Assembly (NCBI GenBank): GCA_963702595.1
Contig: CAVPDC010000016.1
Span: forward strand, 124,001-188,000
Length of the DNA: 64,000 bases
Direction of reading: 5' to 3'
Source of the DNA: JALORV01 sp963702595
GTDB lineage: Bacteria > Pseudomonadota > Gammaproteobacteria > Burkholderiales > Burkholderiaceae_F
Position numbers and translations under genes: made by a program
In this document: positions 17,901 through 26,323 of the stretch, piece after piece
Layout of the letters: each line of letters opens with the position of its first letter
Numbering within the stretch: position 1 is the first letter of the stretch
The notes under the pieces: model-generated
The model's input: only the letters and a program-made list of their open reading frames with translations
Told to the model about the DNA's origin: nothing
Database searches by the model: none

Positions 17901-18360
17901 TTTCGTCCAGCGCCCACAGCAGATTGGCCATTTCGATCGCCGTGCGCGCAGCGTCCTTGCCCTTTTCGGCAACCCGGGCGCGCGCCTGCTCGTCGTTCTC
18001 CACGGTAAGAATGGCGTTGGCGATCGGGATGCCGTGCGCCAGTGAAACCCGGGCGAGTCCGCGCGCCGATTCGTTCGCGACGACCTCGAAGTGGTAGGTT
18101 TCGCCGCGAATCACGCAGCCGAGTGCAACCAGGGCGTCATAGTCTTCCGCCCCGGCAAGTCGCGCCAGGACCAGCGGGATCTCAAGCGACCCCGGAACCG
18201 AAACGTGCGTGATGTCATCCTCGTCGACGCCCAGCGTGACCAGTTCTGCCACGCAGGCCTCGAACAGCGCCCGCCCCGCCCACTCGTTGAAACGCGCCTG
18301 CACGATGCCAATGCGCAGTCCGGCGCCGTCGAAATCGGGCGCGAGGTGATCGATCGCCAT
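17875..18360 (-). CDS. ribH: 6,7-dimethyl-8-ribityllumazine synthase
   Basis: This enzyme condenses 5-amino-6-ribitylaminouracil with 3,4-dihydroxy-2-butanone 4-phosphate to give lumazine, the penultimate step to riboflavin. The 161 residues contain IGIVQARFNEW, VPGSLEIPLVLARL, ALGCVIRGETYHFEVVANES with the catalytic histidine, and NAILTVENDEQA. A strong AGGAGG site precedes the ATG. The C-terminal acidic extension DESGDDTAGD is unremarkable. It lies between ribB and nusB. Confidence 0.96.
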   Translation of the reverse strand: MAIDHLAPDFDGAGLRIGIVQARFNEWAGRALFEACVAELVTLGVDEDDITHVSVPGSLEIPLVLARLAGAEDYDALVALGCVIRGETYHFEVVANESARGLARVSLAHGIPIANAILTVENDEQARARVAEKGKDAARTAIEMANLLWALDESGDDTAGD

Positions 18361-18410
18361 TGTTCCTCCTGCGAGGCAGTGTACGCGAGCGCTATTGGGC
18401 CCGCGGCGGA

Positions 18411-19556
18411 TCAGCGCTCGACGAAGCCGGTCGTGTGCAGCCCGTATCCGGCCATGGACGGCATCTTGCGCGGACGTGCCAGGAGCTTCATCTGCACGAC
18501 GTTCAGGTCGCGCAGGATCTGCGCTCCGATGCCATAGGTGCGCAGGTCCATGCGTGCCTGCCGCGCACCCTCTTCCGGTGTCGCCTCCGCCAGCGCTTCG
18601 AACTTGGCGAAGAGCCGCTCGGCGGGTTCAGCACAGTTCAGCAGGACCAGCACGCCACTGGGTGCGGCGGCGATCGCGGCCAGTGCCTTCGGGATCGGCC
18701 ATGAATGCGAGCTGGCGTCCTCGTCGAGAAAGTCGAGCACGGAAACCGGCTCGTGAACGCGCACCAGTGTCTCGCGCTGCGGCTCGATCGTGCCTTTGAC
18801 GAGTGCCAGGTGGGGCGCGCCACTCGGCTTGTCGCGGTAAACGACAAGCTGGAACTCGCCCGCGGGCAGCCGCACAGTCCGGCTGCCGCAACGCTCGATG
18901 ATCGACTCGTTCGCTGCGCGGTAGTGAATCAGGTCGGCAATCGTGCCGATTTTCAGGCCATGCGCCCGAGCGAACGGAATCAGGTCCGGCAGCCGCGCCA
19001 TCGTCCCGTCGTCGTTCATGATTTCGCAGATGACCGCCGCCGGCGTCAGCCCCGCCAGTTGCGTCAGATCACAGCCCGCTTCCGTGTGGCCGGCGCGCAT
19101 CAGCACCCCGCCCGTCTGCGCCACGACCGGGAAGATATGACCCGGCTGCACGATGTCCGACGCCTTCGCCGTCGGCCGCGTGGCGACCCAGACAGTGCGC
19201 GCGCGATCGGCCGCCGAGATGCCGGTCGTGACGCCTTCGGCCGCTTCGATCGAGACCGTGAAGTTGGTGCCGTGCACGGTACCGTTGGCGTGCGCCATCG
19301 GCGGCAGTGCCAGCTGGCGCGCGTGCGCCACGGTCAGCGTCAGGCACACCAGGCCGCGCGCGTGCTTGGCCATGAAGTTGATCTTCTCGGGCGTGACGAA
19401 GTCCGCCGCGAAGACCAGGTCGCCCTCGTTCTCGCGGTCTTCGTCGTCCACCAGCACGACGATGTTGCCCTGCCGCAGCTCGTCGACGATCTCCGGGACG
19501 CTCGCAATTGGCCCGGCGGCGTTTGCCTTCGGCGTCACCAGCGACAGCGCGTTCAT
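18411..19556 (-). CDS. ribB: 3,4-dihydroxy-2-butanone-4-phosphate synthase fused to a degenerate GTP cyclohydrolase II domain (RibBX type)
   Basis: The 381-residue protein starts at the ATG preceded by GGAGG. Residues 1 to about 215 form an intact RibB domain (DDEDRENEGDL at 37-47, RAGHTEAGCDL from 154), which makes the four-carbon unit of riboflavin from ribulose 5-phosphate. The C-terminal part aligns in place with GTP cyclohydrolase II. However, the stretch that should hold three zinc cysteines (about residues 264-287) has none, and the arginine-rich GRGIGL catalytic loop is absent. Only Cys223 and Cys308 occur in this half. It matches the non-cyclohydrolase RibBX variant known from Proteobacteria, so a separate RibA is expected elsewhere in the genome. 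Confidence 0.93.
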   Translation of the reverse strand: MNALSLVTPKANAAGPIASVPEIVDELRQGNIVVLVDDEDRENEGDLVFAADFVTPEKINFMAKHARGLVCLTLTVAHARQLALPPMAHANGTVHGTNFTVSIEAAEGVTTGISAADRARTVWVATRPTAKASDIVQPGHIFPVVAQTGGVLMRAGHTEAGCDLTQLAGLTPAAVICEIMNDDGTMARLPDLIPFARAHGLKIGTIADLIHYRAANESIIERCGSRTVRLPAGEFQLVVYRDKPSGAPHLALVKGTIEPQRETLVRVHEPVSVLDFLDEDASSHSWPIPKALAAIAAAPSGVLVLLNCAEPAERLFAKFEALAEATPEEGARQARMDLRTYGIGAQILRDLNVVQMKLLARPRKMPSMAGYGLHTTGFVER

Positions 19557-19619
19557 AGGGCCTCCGGGGGCGCTCGTTCCAAGCCGGCGATTGTAGTCGC
19601 CGGACATTGCCACCCGGGG

Positions 19620-20750
19620 TCAGCGCTGGCCTGAGATCACAGGGCCGAAGATCGCGCCTGCCTCGCGCGGCAGGGCGCGCCAGTACTGGCGCGGGCCGAC
19701 GACGGTACCGCCGAGTTCGCGCGCCGCCCGCCACGGCCAGCGCGGGTCAAATAGCATGCCGCGAGCGAGCGCGACCAGGTCGGCGCGACCTTCGGCGATG
19801 ATGGCCTCGGCCTGGCGTGGCTCGGTAATCAGTCCCACGGCCATCGTCGCCAGGCCGACTTCGTTGCGGATGATCTCGGCGAACGGCACCTGGTAGCCGG
19901 GGCCGGGCTTGATCTTCTGCTGCGGCGACACTCCACCGCTCGAGACGTCGATCCAGTCGCAGCCCCGTGCCTTCAGCGCCCGCGCAAGCACCAGAGACTG
20001 CTCAAGCGTCCAGCTCGGTGGCGGTGGCGCGATCTCCTCCAACCAGTCGGTGGCCGAGATGCGCACGCCGACCGGCCGCTCGGCAGGGAACGCGCCGCGC
20101 ACGGCGTCGAAGACTTCTAGCGGGAACCGCATGCGATTCTCCAACGATCCTCCGTACTCGTCGGAGCGCCGGTTCGACACCGGCGAGAGAAACTGGTGCA
20201 GGAGGTAGCCATGTGCCGCGTGGAGCTCAATCGCATCCACGCCCAGCCGGGCCGCACGGGCCGCCGCGCTGGCGAATGCCGCTCGCAGGCGGTCCAGGTC
20301 CGCGCCCTCGAGTGCGCGCGGCGGCGCTTCGTCCGGCGCATGCGGCACCGCTGACGGCGCCTCGGCGCGCCAGCCCCCCTCGCCTTCCGGCAGCAACTTG
20401 CCGCCGTTCCACGGCTCACGACTCGACCCTTTGCGGCCGGCATGCGCCAGCTGTACCGCGACACGGATCGGCGCCACTGAACGGATCATCCGCAGCACGG
20501 CTGCGAGCCCTTGTTCATTCGCGTCGCTGTACAGGCCGAGATCGCCGGGCGTGATCCGTCCCTCCGGCGATACCGCGGTCGCTTCGATGCAAAGCAGTCC
20601 CGCCCCCGAAAGCGCGAGGGACCCCAGATGCGCCCAGTGCCAGTCCGAAGGGCTGCCGTCGACGGCCGAGTACTGGCACATCGGCGAGATGACGATGCGG
20701 TTGGCAAGTTCGAGATTGCGCAGGGAGAGGGACGTGAAGAGCTTCGACAT
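19620..20750 (-). CDS. old yellow enzyme family NADH:flavin oxidoreductase (XenA/YqjM-like)
   Basis: A 376-residue FMN-dependent ene-reductase of the old yellow enzyme family. The N-terminal PMCQYSA with its active-site cysteine marks the XenA/YqjM branch. VQLAHAGRKGSS, the substrate-binding HAAHGYLLHQFLSP, and SNRRSDEYGGSLENR followed by the C-terminal phosphate-binding VALARGMLFDPRWPW complete the TIM-barrel pattern. Such enzymes reduce activated carbon-carbon double bonds with NAD(P)H. The gene lies inside the riboflavin cluster, between the CPBP gene and ribB, so its expression may follow supply of its own cofactor precursor. Confidence 0.93.
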   Translation of the reverse strand: MSKLFTSLSLRNLELANRIVISPMCQYSAVDGSPSDWHWAHLGSLALSGAGLLCIEATAVSPEGRITPGDLGLYSDANEQGLAAVLRMIRSVAPIRVAVQLAHAGRKGSSREPWNGGKLLPEGEGGWRAEAPSAVPHAPDEAPPRALEGADLDRLRAAFASAAARAARLGVDAIELHAAHGYLLHQFLSPVSNRRSDEYGGSLENRMRFPLEVFDAVRGAFPAERPVGVRISATDWLEEIAPPPPSWTLEQSLVLARALKARGCDWIDVSSGGVSPQQKIKPGPGYQVPFAEIIRNEVGLATMAVGLITEPRQAEAIIAEGRADLVALARGMLFDPRWPWRAARELGGTVVGPRQYWRALPREAGAIFGPVISGQR

Positions 20751-20791
20751 GGCGGGAGCATCCGGTAAAGAGAAGAGTCAGCGGATCGATC

Positions 20792-21472
20792 TCAGGCGTG
20801 CAGCAGCAGCACCGAGCCGTTCCATAGCAGGTGCGCGACGATAGGCGGAGCCAGGCTGTCCGTCCGCGCGCGCAGCCAAAGATAGAGCATTGCCGCCGGC
20901 GCAACGCCGAGCAGGAGGCCGGGCCGCAGGCCGTGCAGGGCGACGAACGCTGCCGTGATCAAGAGACCGCCCAGGCCGATCGGAGCGCCCCAGAGAATCC
21001 AGCGCGGCGGGCTGGCGCGGTCTGCGAGGGCAAGCAGCGCACCGCGCATCACGAGTTCCTCCATGACCGCCGCACTGAGAGACGCCGACACCAGCGCAGC
21101 CGTAATGCTGACTGGCGACGCTCCGCGCATCGCGCTGATTGCCGCGTTGGCCATCAGCGCCAGCAGCATGACCACCACCGCCGGTCGCAGGCTGCCAGTG
21201 CGTGGCGGCTTCAGCCCGAGCTCGGCGTACGAAATCCGCCCCAGCGCGATCAGGGGCTGCAAGACCAGCCACACGGCCGCCGCAGCGAAGACGGTCGACC
21301 ACGGGCGCAGTGCAGGCTCCAGCAGCGTTGCCGAAATTGCCAGCGCCACGAGGTAGAGCAGCAGCAGAGCAACGACAGCGGTGGCGAATGGGCGGCGGTC
21401 GGGCGAACTCAGGGGCCAGAGAGAGCCGGCAATCGCCAGCGCAAGCAACCAGCCCGCGGCTTGGTTGTCCAT
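20792..21472 (-). CDS. CPBP-family intramembrane metalloprotease
   Basis: A 226-residue membrane protein with six to seven hydrophobic helices. The CPBP (CAAX protease and bacteriocin-processing) motifs are present: MEELVMRG (EExxxR), then ALHGLRPG with one histidine and AHLLWN with another. These are the glutamate and histidine residues that form the active site in Rce1-like proteases. Substrate is unknown. Bacterial relatives act in bacteriocin self-immunity, peptide processing or signalling. The stop of ribE's reading frame neighbour lies only seven bases away, and the gene appears to be part of the riboflavin operon. Confidence 0.88.
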   Translation of the reverse strand: MDNQAAGWLLALAIAGSLWPLSSPDRRPFATAVVALLLLYLVALAISATLLEPALRPWSTVFAAAAVWLVLQPLIALGRISYAELGLKPPRTGSLRPAVVVMLLALMANAAISAMRGASPVSITAALVSASLSAAVMEELVMRGALLALADRASPPRWILWGAPIGLGGLLITAAFVALHGLRPGLLLGVAPAAMLYLWLRARTDSLAPPIVAHLLWNGSVLLLHA

Positions 21473-21479
21473 CCGCGCT

Positions 21480-22088
21480 TCAGTTCGTCCGGTGCAGCAG
21501 GCGCTCCAGGTAGCGCGCGATCAGGTCGACTTCCAGGTTGACGCGGCTGCCCGGGCGCAGGTTGCGCAGGGTCGTGACGGCGTAGGTGTGCGGAATGATG
21601 TTGATCGAAATCTCGCAGCCATCCGGCGCGTCGGTCACACGGTTCACCGTGAGGCTGACACCGTTGACGGTGACGGATCCCTTGTACGCCAGATAGCGCC
21701 CGAGCCCGCCCGGTGCGCGGATAACGAGTTCCCACGACTCCTGCACCTGCACGAAGCGCAGCACCTCGCCGATGCCATCCACGTGCCCGGAGACCAGATG
21801 CCCGCCCAGTTTGTCGCCGACGCGCAGCGAAGTCTCGACATTGACCTCGCCCGGGGCGTCGAGTCCTGCGGTCTTGCTCAAGCTCTCGCCGGACACATCG
21901 ACGGTGAAGCGGTGGCCGTCGACCTGCGTGGCCGTCATGCAGGCGCCGTTCAGAGCGATGCTGTCACCGACCCCCACGGCGAAGCCCGGCACGCTGCGCG
22001 CGTCCAGTGTCAGCCGCACGCCGCCATCGGCGGCGAGTCGCTCGACGTGCTCGATGCGCGCCACACCCTGGACCAGTCCGGTGAACAT
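21480..22088 (-). CDS. ribE: riboflavin synthase, alpha subunit
   Basis: This enzyme dismutates two lumazine molecules to riboflavin and the pyrimidine precursor. The 202-residue protein begins MFTGLVQG and has two lumazine-binding repeats: the first with DSIALNGACMTA and the second with GSVTVNGVSLTV. VSGHVDGIG is at the domain junction. E. coli nomenclature calls this gene ribC. It follows ribD by 12 bases. Confidence 0.96.
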   Translation of the reverse strand: MFTGLVQGVARIEHVERLAADGGVRLTLDARSVPGFAVGVGDSIALNGACMTATQVDGHRFTVDVSGESLSKTAGLDAPGEVNVETSLRVGDKLGGHLVSGHVDGIGEVLRFVQVQESWELVIRAPGGLGRYLAYKGSVTVNGVSLTVNRVTDAPDGCEISINIIPHTYAVTTLRNLRPGSRVNLEVDLIARYLERLLHRTN

Positions 22089-22100
22089 GTTCGTTCCTGC

Positions 22101-23198
22101 CTATTGACGCAGCCGCGCCAGGATGCGCACATCCTCGCCGACGGCCGTGACTTCACGGAACTCGAGCCGCTGCGCGTGCGCCAGGTCCGACAGCGCCGGC
22201 AAGTGCACCATGCCCTGCGCCTCGCCCATCAGCAGCGGCGCCAGATACACCAGCAGTTCGTCGACGATACCCGCCTGCACGAGCGAGCCGTTGAGGCGGA
22301 ACCCTGCCTCGACGTGCACTTCATTGATGTGCCGATGCGCCAGTTCCTTCATCAGCGCGGCCAGGTCGACCTTGCCGCTCCCGTTGGGCAAGGCAATGAT
22401 CTCGGCCCCGCGCGCCCTCAGAGCGATCTCGCGCGCCGGCGCACTGACCGCGGTGGCCACCAGCACATTGCCCTCCCCTTCGAACAGGCGCGCGCCCGGA
22501 TCGACCTCCAGCCGGCTGTCGACCAGCACGCGCAGCGGCTGGCGTTGCGTCTCGACCAGGCGCACGTTGAGCTGCGGATCGTCGGCCTGCACGGTGCCGA
22601 TGCCGGTCAGCACGGCCCCGGCCCGGGCGCGCCACGCATGGCCGTCGCGGCGTGCCGATTCGGACGTGATCCACTGCGACACGCCATTTTCCAGCGCGGT
22701 TTTCCCATCGAGGCTGGCCGCGATCTTTATGCGCACCCACGGCCGGCCGCGCTGCATGCGGGAGAAGAAGCCGATGTTGACTTCGGCGGCCTCCTGCTCG
22801 AGCAGGCCGCAGCGCACGTCGACGCCCGCGCTGCGCAGCATCTCCAGGCCGCCTCCGGCCACGAGCGGGTTCGGATCCTCGACCGCCGCGATGACCCGGC
22901 CAACGTGGGCCTCGATCAGCGCCGTGGCGCACGGCGGCGTGCGGCCGAAATGGCTGCAGGGTTCGAGCGAGACGTAGACCGTGGCGCCGCGCACGTCGTG
23001 TCCGTTGCGGCGGGCATCGAGCAGGGCCTCGACTTCCGCGTGGTTCGAACCCGGCGCCTGGGTCCAGCCCTCGCCGATAACCCGGCCCTCGCGCACGATG
23101 ACGCAGCCGACACGCGGATTGGGCTCCGCGTCGTAGAGCGCCCGGGTCGCGAGCGCAAGCGCGCGCGCCATGAACTCGCGGTCGGCTTCGTCGTACAT
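22101..23198 (-). CDS. ribD: bifunctional diaminohydroxyphosphoribosylaminopyrimidine deaminase / uracil reductase
   Basis: This catalyses steps two and three of riboflavin synthesis from GTP. The N-terminal zinc deaminase domain has HAE (His53, Glu55) and PCSHFGRTPPC (Cys81, Cys90). The C-terminal NADPH reductase domain begins around RPWVRIKIAASLDGKTA and includes TGIGTVQADDPQLNVR. The protein has 365 residues, the normal fused length. The start codon shares one base with the stop of the upstream mechanosensitive channel gene (TGATG), a sign of coupled translation. Confidence 0.96.
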   Translation of the reverse strand: MYDEADREFMARALALATRALYDAEPNPRVGCVIVREGRVIGEGWTQAPGSNHAEVEALLDARRNGHDVRGATVYVSLEPCSHFGRTPPCATALIEAHVGRVIAAVEDPNPLVAGGGLEMLRSAGVDVRCGLLEQEAAEVNIGFFSRMQRGRPWVRIKIAASLDGKTALENGVSQWITSESARRDGHAWRARAGAVLTGIGTVQADDPQLNVRLVETQRQPLRVLVDSRLEVDPGARLFEGEGNVLVATAVSAPAREIALRARGAEIIALPNGSGKVDLAALMKELAHRHINEVHVEAGFRLNGSLVQAGIVDELLVYLAPLLMGEAQGMVHLPALSDLAHAQRLEFREVTAVGEDVRILARLRQ

Positions 23199-25297
23199 CA
23201 GGACGCCTGTGCCGGTGGAGCACGGCCGACGACCTCGATCTGCAGCGGCCGCGCGGTATCGAGGTGGATGTCCCGTTGCGGAAACGCGATGGCGATCCCG
23301 GCGTCCGCGAAGCGCTTCTCGAGCATGAAGCGCAGGTCGCTTTGCACCTGCATGCCGTTGGACTTGGCCAGATCGACCCAGAAGTACAGCGCGAAGACCA
23401 GCGCATTGTCACCGAAGTCGTCGAATATGACGAAGGGCGACGGATCCTTGAGCACGAGACCGTGCTCGTCGGCGGCGGCCTTCATGATGTCCGCCACCTG
23501 TCGCGTTGGCGAACCGTAGGCCACGCCGACCTTGACCACGCGGCGCATCGTCGGCGACTCCCCCGTCCAGTTGGTGACCTTCTGTTCGAGCAGCAGCGAG
23601 TTCGGCACCATGGTCTCGATGCCATCGAACTGCCGCACTGTCGTCGAGCGGATGTCGACCGCCGTTACAACGCCCTGCACGCCATCCACGTCGACGATAT
23701 CGCCGACGCGAACCTTGCGCTCGAACAGCACGATGATGCCGCTGATGAAGTTGCGCAGCAGCGTCTGGGTTCCGAAGCCGATGCCGATGGCCAGCGCACC
23801 TCCCATGAAGGCGAAGACGGTCAACGGGATGCGCGCCAGGTTGAGCGTGATCACGGCCAGCACGAAGCCGGTCAGCAACATCATCCAGCGCCGCAGGACC
23901 TTGGCCTGGGCCGCGTCGACCGCAAACCGCTCCACCATGAGCCTCTGCGCGCGAATCGCGAAGAAGCCGGCGATCTTGTAGCCGAGGACGAACAGCAGCA
24001 GGGCGCCGATGCTCTTGCCGACCGTGACGCCGCGCGAGACCGTGGTGGGCTTGCCAGCGATGTCCACCGTGTCCTCGACGGCGAAAAGCTCGAAGTCCCA
24101 GACCTCGCGTCCCAGATCCTTCGCCTCGGCCCAGACTGCAGCGGCCTTCTCAGAGGCCGAGCGCTGCTGGGCGGCATCGGCGAACTCCTGCCGCCAGCGC
24201 TTCTGCGCCGTCGCGAGCTGCTGCCCCAACGCCTGCACCTCGCCCGCCGCGTCCGCGGCCCGCTTCGTGGCTTCCAGGGCGGCAAGGGTGAAGCGCCGGC
24301 CTGGCGCGCTCTCGTCCAGGGCGTCGACCCGGCGCTGCTGGTCCTTGACCGCCGCGTCAGCAACGGCCGCGAGGTCGGCCGCGTAGGACTTGAGTGCGTC
24401 CGCCCGGGCCAGCAGGGCGACCAATGACTTCTCTGCCGCGCGCCGCTGCTCCGGATCCGGGTCGCTGAGCGAGACGAAGCGCTGGCGCCAGGCGTCGACC
24501 GAGATCGGCGCGATGCTCCTGATCGTCGACAGCGCGCTCTGCTGGGTCCGCAGCGCCTCCAGCGTAACGTTGGTTGCATCCAGACGGGCCTGCAACTCCG
24601 CGTGACGCCGCACCTCGTCGACGGTCTTGGGCGGGGGCAACGAACCGAGAGCCTTCAGAACCTGGTCACGCTCCGCGAGCGACCGGCTGCGCGCCGCGCT
24701 GGTTTCCTCGATCCGACGATCGAGCATGAGCTGCTGCGCCTGCAGGTTCTTGATGACGCGTTCGAATTCCTGTTCGTTGAAGCGGTAGTTGGCGGACATG
24801 GCTGCCGCCTGGCGCTCGAGCAGTTGCTCGCGCGCCCGCGAGGCCTGCGTCAGCTCGGCGTTGAGTTCACCTTGCAGCAGCAGGAGCTGACGCAACTCGG
24901 TAACCCGACGGGTCTGCAGTCGCGCCAGTTCCAGCGGCGCCACCACGCCATCGGTGGCCTTTTCCAATGCCAGCCGCTCATCGGCCTGCGTGCTCTTCAG
25001 CCGCGCCTCGACGCGGGTGACTTCCTCCGCATTCAGCGTGGCAACGGACTGGAACGCATGCAGACGCGTGCGCTCCGCGTCGAGCCGGTCGAGCAGGCGA
25101 TCGAGTTGCGTCAGCGAGTACGGTCCGGGCTCGTCAAACCCCTGCCAGCGGGCGAGCGCGTCTTCTTCATCTGCGCGTTTGGAGCGAGCCGACTCGATCT
25201 CTCCCAGCACGTCGAGTTGCGCCTGCAAGAGAACCGGCAAGCGCTGCAACAGGAAACCCAGGTCAGTGACCTGGCTCGGCGTGGCACCCGCGGGCAC
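23198..25297 (-). CDS. MscS-family mechanosensitive channel, N-terminus broken by a frame shift
   Basis: The 699-codon frame begins at a GTG. The N-terminal half is a long periplasmic coiled-coil region rich in Glu, Ala, Arg and Gln. Hydrophobic helices follow from about residue 420, then the MscS pore and beta domain: GIGFGTQTLLRNFISGI, FERKVRVGDIVDVDG, and VPNSLLLEQKVTNWT. This is the layout of large MscK/YbdG-like channels that open under membrane tension. No signal peptide is present in this frame. One exists in a neighbouring frame just upstream, in the fragment at 25310-25535. The gene overlaps ribD by one base, an unusual neighbour for that operon. Confidence 0.9.
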   Translation of the reverse strand: MPAGATPSQVTDLGFLLQRLPVLLQAQLDVLGEIESARSKRADEEDALARWQGFDEPGPYSLTQLDRLLDRLDAERTRLHAFQSVATLNAEEVTRVEARLKSTQADERLALEKATDGVVAPLELARLQTRRVTELRQLLLLQGELNAELTQASRAREQLLERQAAAMSANYRFNEQEFERVIKNLQAQQLMLDRRIEETSAARSRSLAERDQVLKALGSLPPPKTVDEVRRHAELQARLDATNVTLEALRTQQSALSTIRSIAPISVDAWRQRFVSLSDPDPEQRRAAEKSLVALLARADALKSYAADLAAVADAAVKDQQRRVDALDESAPGRRFTLAALEATKRAADAAGEVQALGQQLATAQKRWRQEFADAAQQRSASEKAAAVWAEAKDLGREVWDFELFAVEDTVDIAGKPTTVSRGVTVGKSIGALLLFVLGYKIAGFFAIRAQRLMVERFAVDAAQAKVLRRWMMLLTGFVLAVITLNLARIPLTVFAFMGGALAIGIGFGTQTLLRNFISGIIVLFERKVRVGDIVDVDGVQGVVTAVDIRSTTVRQFDGIETMVPNSLLLEQKVTNWTGESPTMRRVVKVGVAYGSPTRQVADIMKAAADEHGLVLKDPSPFVIFDDFGDNALVFALYFWVDLAKSNGMQVQSDLRFMLEKRFADAGIAIAFPQRDIHLDTARPLQIEVVGRAPPAQAS

Positions 25298-25309
25298 CGG
25301 ATACGTTCC

Positions 25310-25535
25310 CGGCGCGCTCGTCCGCGGCGGCCTTCTGCGCCGCGTCCAGCGCCTTCACGATTTCGGCTAGTCGCTCGGCAGTCGAGGCTGTCGGCGCATG
25401 CCCTGCCTTCTCCGTCCCGGACGATGCCGCATCGAGCACCTTCCTGACCAAGGGCGCGGACGCCGCGTTGGGCACCAGCGCGACCAGCGTCAGCGCCGCC
25501 AGGCAAACAACGAGCGCGCGATGAAGGCGGGTCAT
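25310..25535 (-). pseudogene. N-terminal signal-peptide segment of the MscS-type channel, in a different frame
   Basis: From the ATG the minus strand encodes MTRLHRALVVCLAALTLVA, a standard signal peptide. A helical segment follows (AERLAEIVKALDAAQKAAA, then DERA). The frame then degrades and stops at 25263-25265. The other frame supplies PGTYPVPAGATPSQ, leading into the channel body. Joining DERA to PGTYP needs a single-base change near 25310. I infer that this is the true N-terminus of the channel, separated by an indel that is either a mutation or a sequence error. It is very unlikely to be an independent small gene. Confidence 0.7.
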
Positions 25536-25606
25536 CGGCGGAATTCTACGGACCTTCGACCAGGCGAGTGGGGCAACCTGGGTGATGCCGGCCAGCGCCC
25601 GACATG

Positions 25607-25634
25607 AAAAAAGGCCGCTGCGGGAGCAGCGGCC
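25607..25634 (-). terminator. Rho-independent terminator after the first Hsp20 gene
   Basis: GGCCGCTGC and GCAGCGGCC form a nine-base-pair stem with a four-base loop. On the minus strand six T residues follow directly. It lies downstream of the Hsp20 gene ending at 25689 and separates it from the mechanosensitive channel gene. A second hairpin (nine-base arms at 25644-25652 and 25660-25668) sits just before it. Confidence 0.85.
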
Positions 25635-25688
25635 TGGGCGGCAGCGGCACGGTGTTGCGCCGTGCCGCCTGAGCGGCGCCCGCTTGGG

Positions 25689-26138
25689 TCAGTTGATCGT
25701 CAGCTTCCTGGTTGCCAGCGGAGCCCGCTTGGGCAGCGTCAGCGTAAGCACGCCATCCTCGTAGTGTGCGTCAGCGCCGGTCTCGGTGACCTCGACCGGC
25801 AACTCGAAGGTGCGCGCATACATCGCCGCAAAGCGCTCGGTGTGCAGGACGCGCTCGCCTTCCTTCTCTTCCTTCGTGGACTGCGTCTCGGCGCGGATCG
25901 AAACGCGTGTGCCTTCGATCGAAACGTCGATGTCCTCCTTCTTCACGCCAGGCATGTCGACCTTCACCTCGAAGGCATCGCCCTTGTCGACGATGTCCAT
26001 CAGGGCACGCTCCATCGCCGGCACGTCCGCGTAACGCGGCATCGGAAGCAGGTTGGTCCGGTTCCAGAAATCATCCATCCAGTCGCCGAAGAGCGGCGCG
26101 AATGGATCGGTACGACGACGTGTAAGGAGATTCGCCAT
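25689..26138 (-). CDS. Hsp20/alpha-crystallin small heat-shock protein, copy 1
   Basis: A 149-residue ATP-independent holdase chaperone that binds unfolding proteins. The ATG at 26138 follows a strong AGGAGGTC site. The N-terminal arm (DPFAPLFGDWMDDFW) is followed by the alpha-crystallin domain: FEVKVDMPGVKKEDIDVSIEG through GVLTLTLPKR, where the GVLTLTLP motif is the classic signature. The C-terminus is short. It is a paralogue of the neighbouring gene 185 bases upstream. Confidence 0.95.
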   Translation of the reverse strand: MANLLTRRRTDPFAPLFGDWMDDFWNRTNLLPMPRYADVPAMERALMDIVDKGDAFEVKVDMPGVKKEDIDVSIEGTRVSIRAETQSTKEEKEGERVLHTERFAAMYARTFELPVEVTETGADAHYEDGVLTLTLPKRAPLATRKLTIN

Positions 26139-26224
26139 ATGACCTCCTCTCGCGAATGCGGCCCGCCTCTTCTTGCGAGCCTCCGGTTTCAAGATAGGAA
26201 CCACGCAAGCCGGCGCAAGCCGCC

Positions 26225-26264
26225 GCCGTGGCGCCGATTGACACAGGTCAATCGGCGCCACGGC
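26225..26264. repeat. perfect 18-bp inverted repeat with 4-base loop
   Basis: Arms at 26225-26242 and 26247-26264 are exact reverse complements around ACAG, and the left arm reads GCCGTGGCGCCGATTGAC. It lies in the gap between the two Hsp20 genes, 87 bases before the second start codon. No T-run follows on the minus strand, so it is not an ordinary terminator. It may halt, protect or slow the transcript from the first gene. Confidence 0.85.
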
Positions 26265-26323
26265 CGACGTCAAGCGAGCCAGCGTTTGTGCCGACCCCGC
26301 CTCGCGGGAGGACGCCCCCTCAA

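Noticed and set aside
19557..19619. FMN riboswitch before ribB
   Set aside because: The gap is only 63 bases and holds none of the conserved FMN-aptamer blocks. I also saw none before ribD.
21381..23519. 712-codon plus-strand open frame across the riboflavin genes
   Set aside because: It covers ribE and ribD in antisense. Those genes carry full catalytic motifs, while this frame has none.
26139..26323. CIRCE or ROSE element before the second Hsp20 gene
   Set aside because: The CIRCE sequence is absent, and the inverted repeat is too far from the start codon to mask the ribosome site as ROSE elements do.
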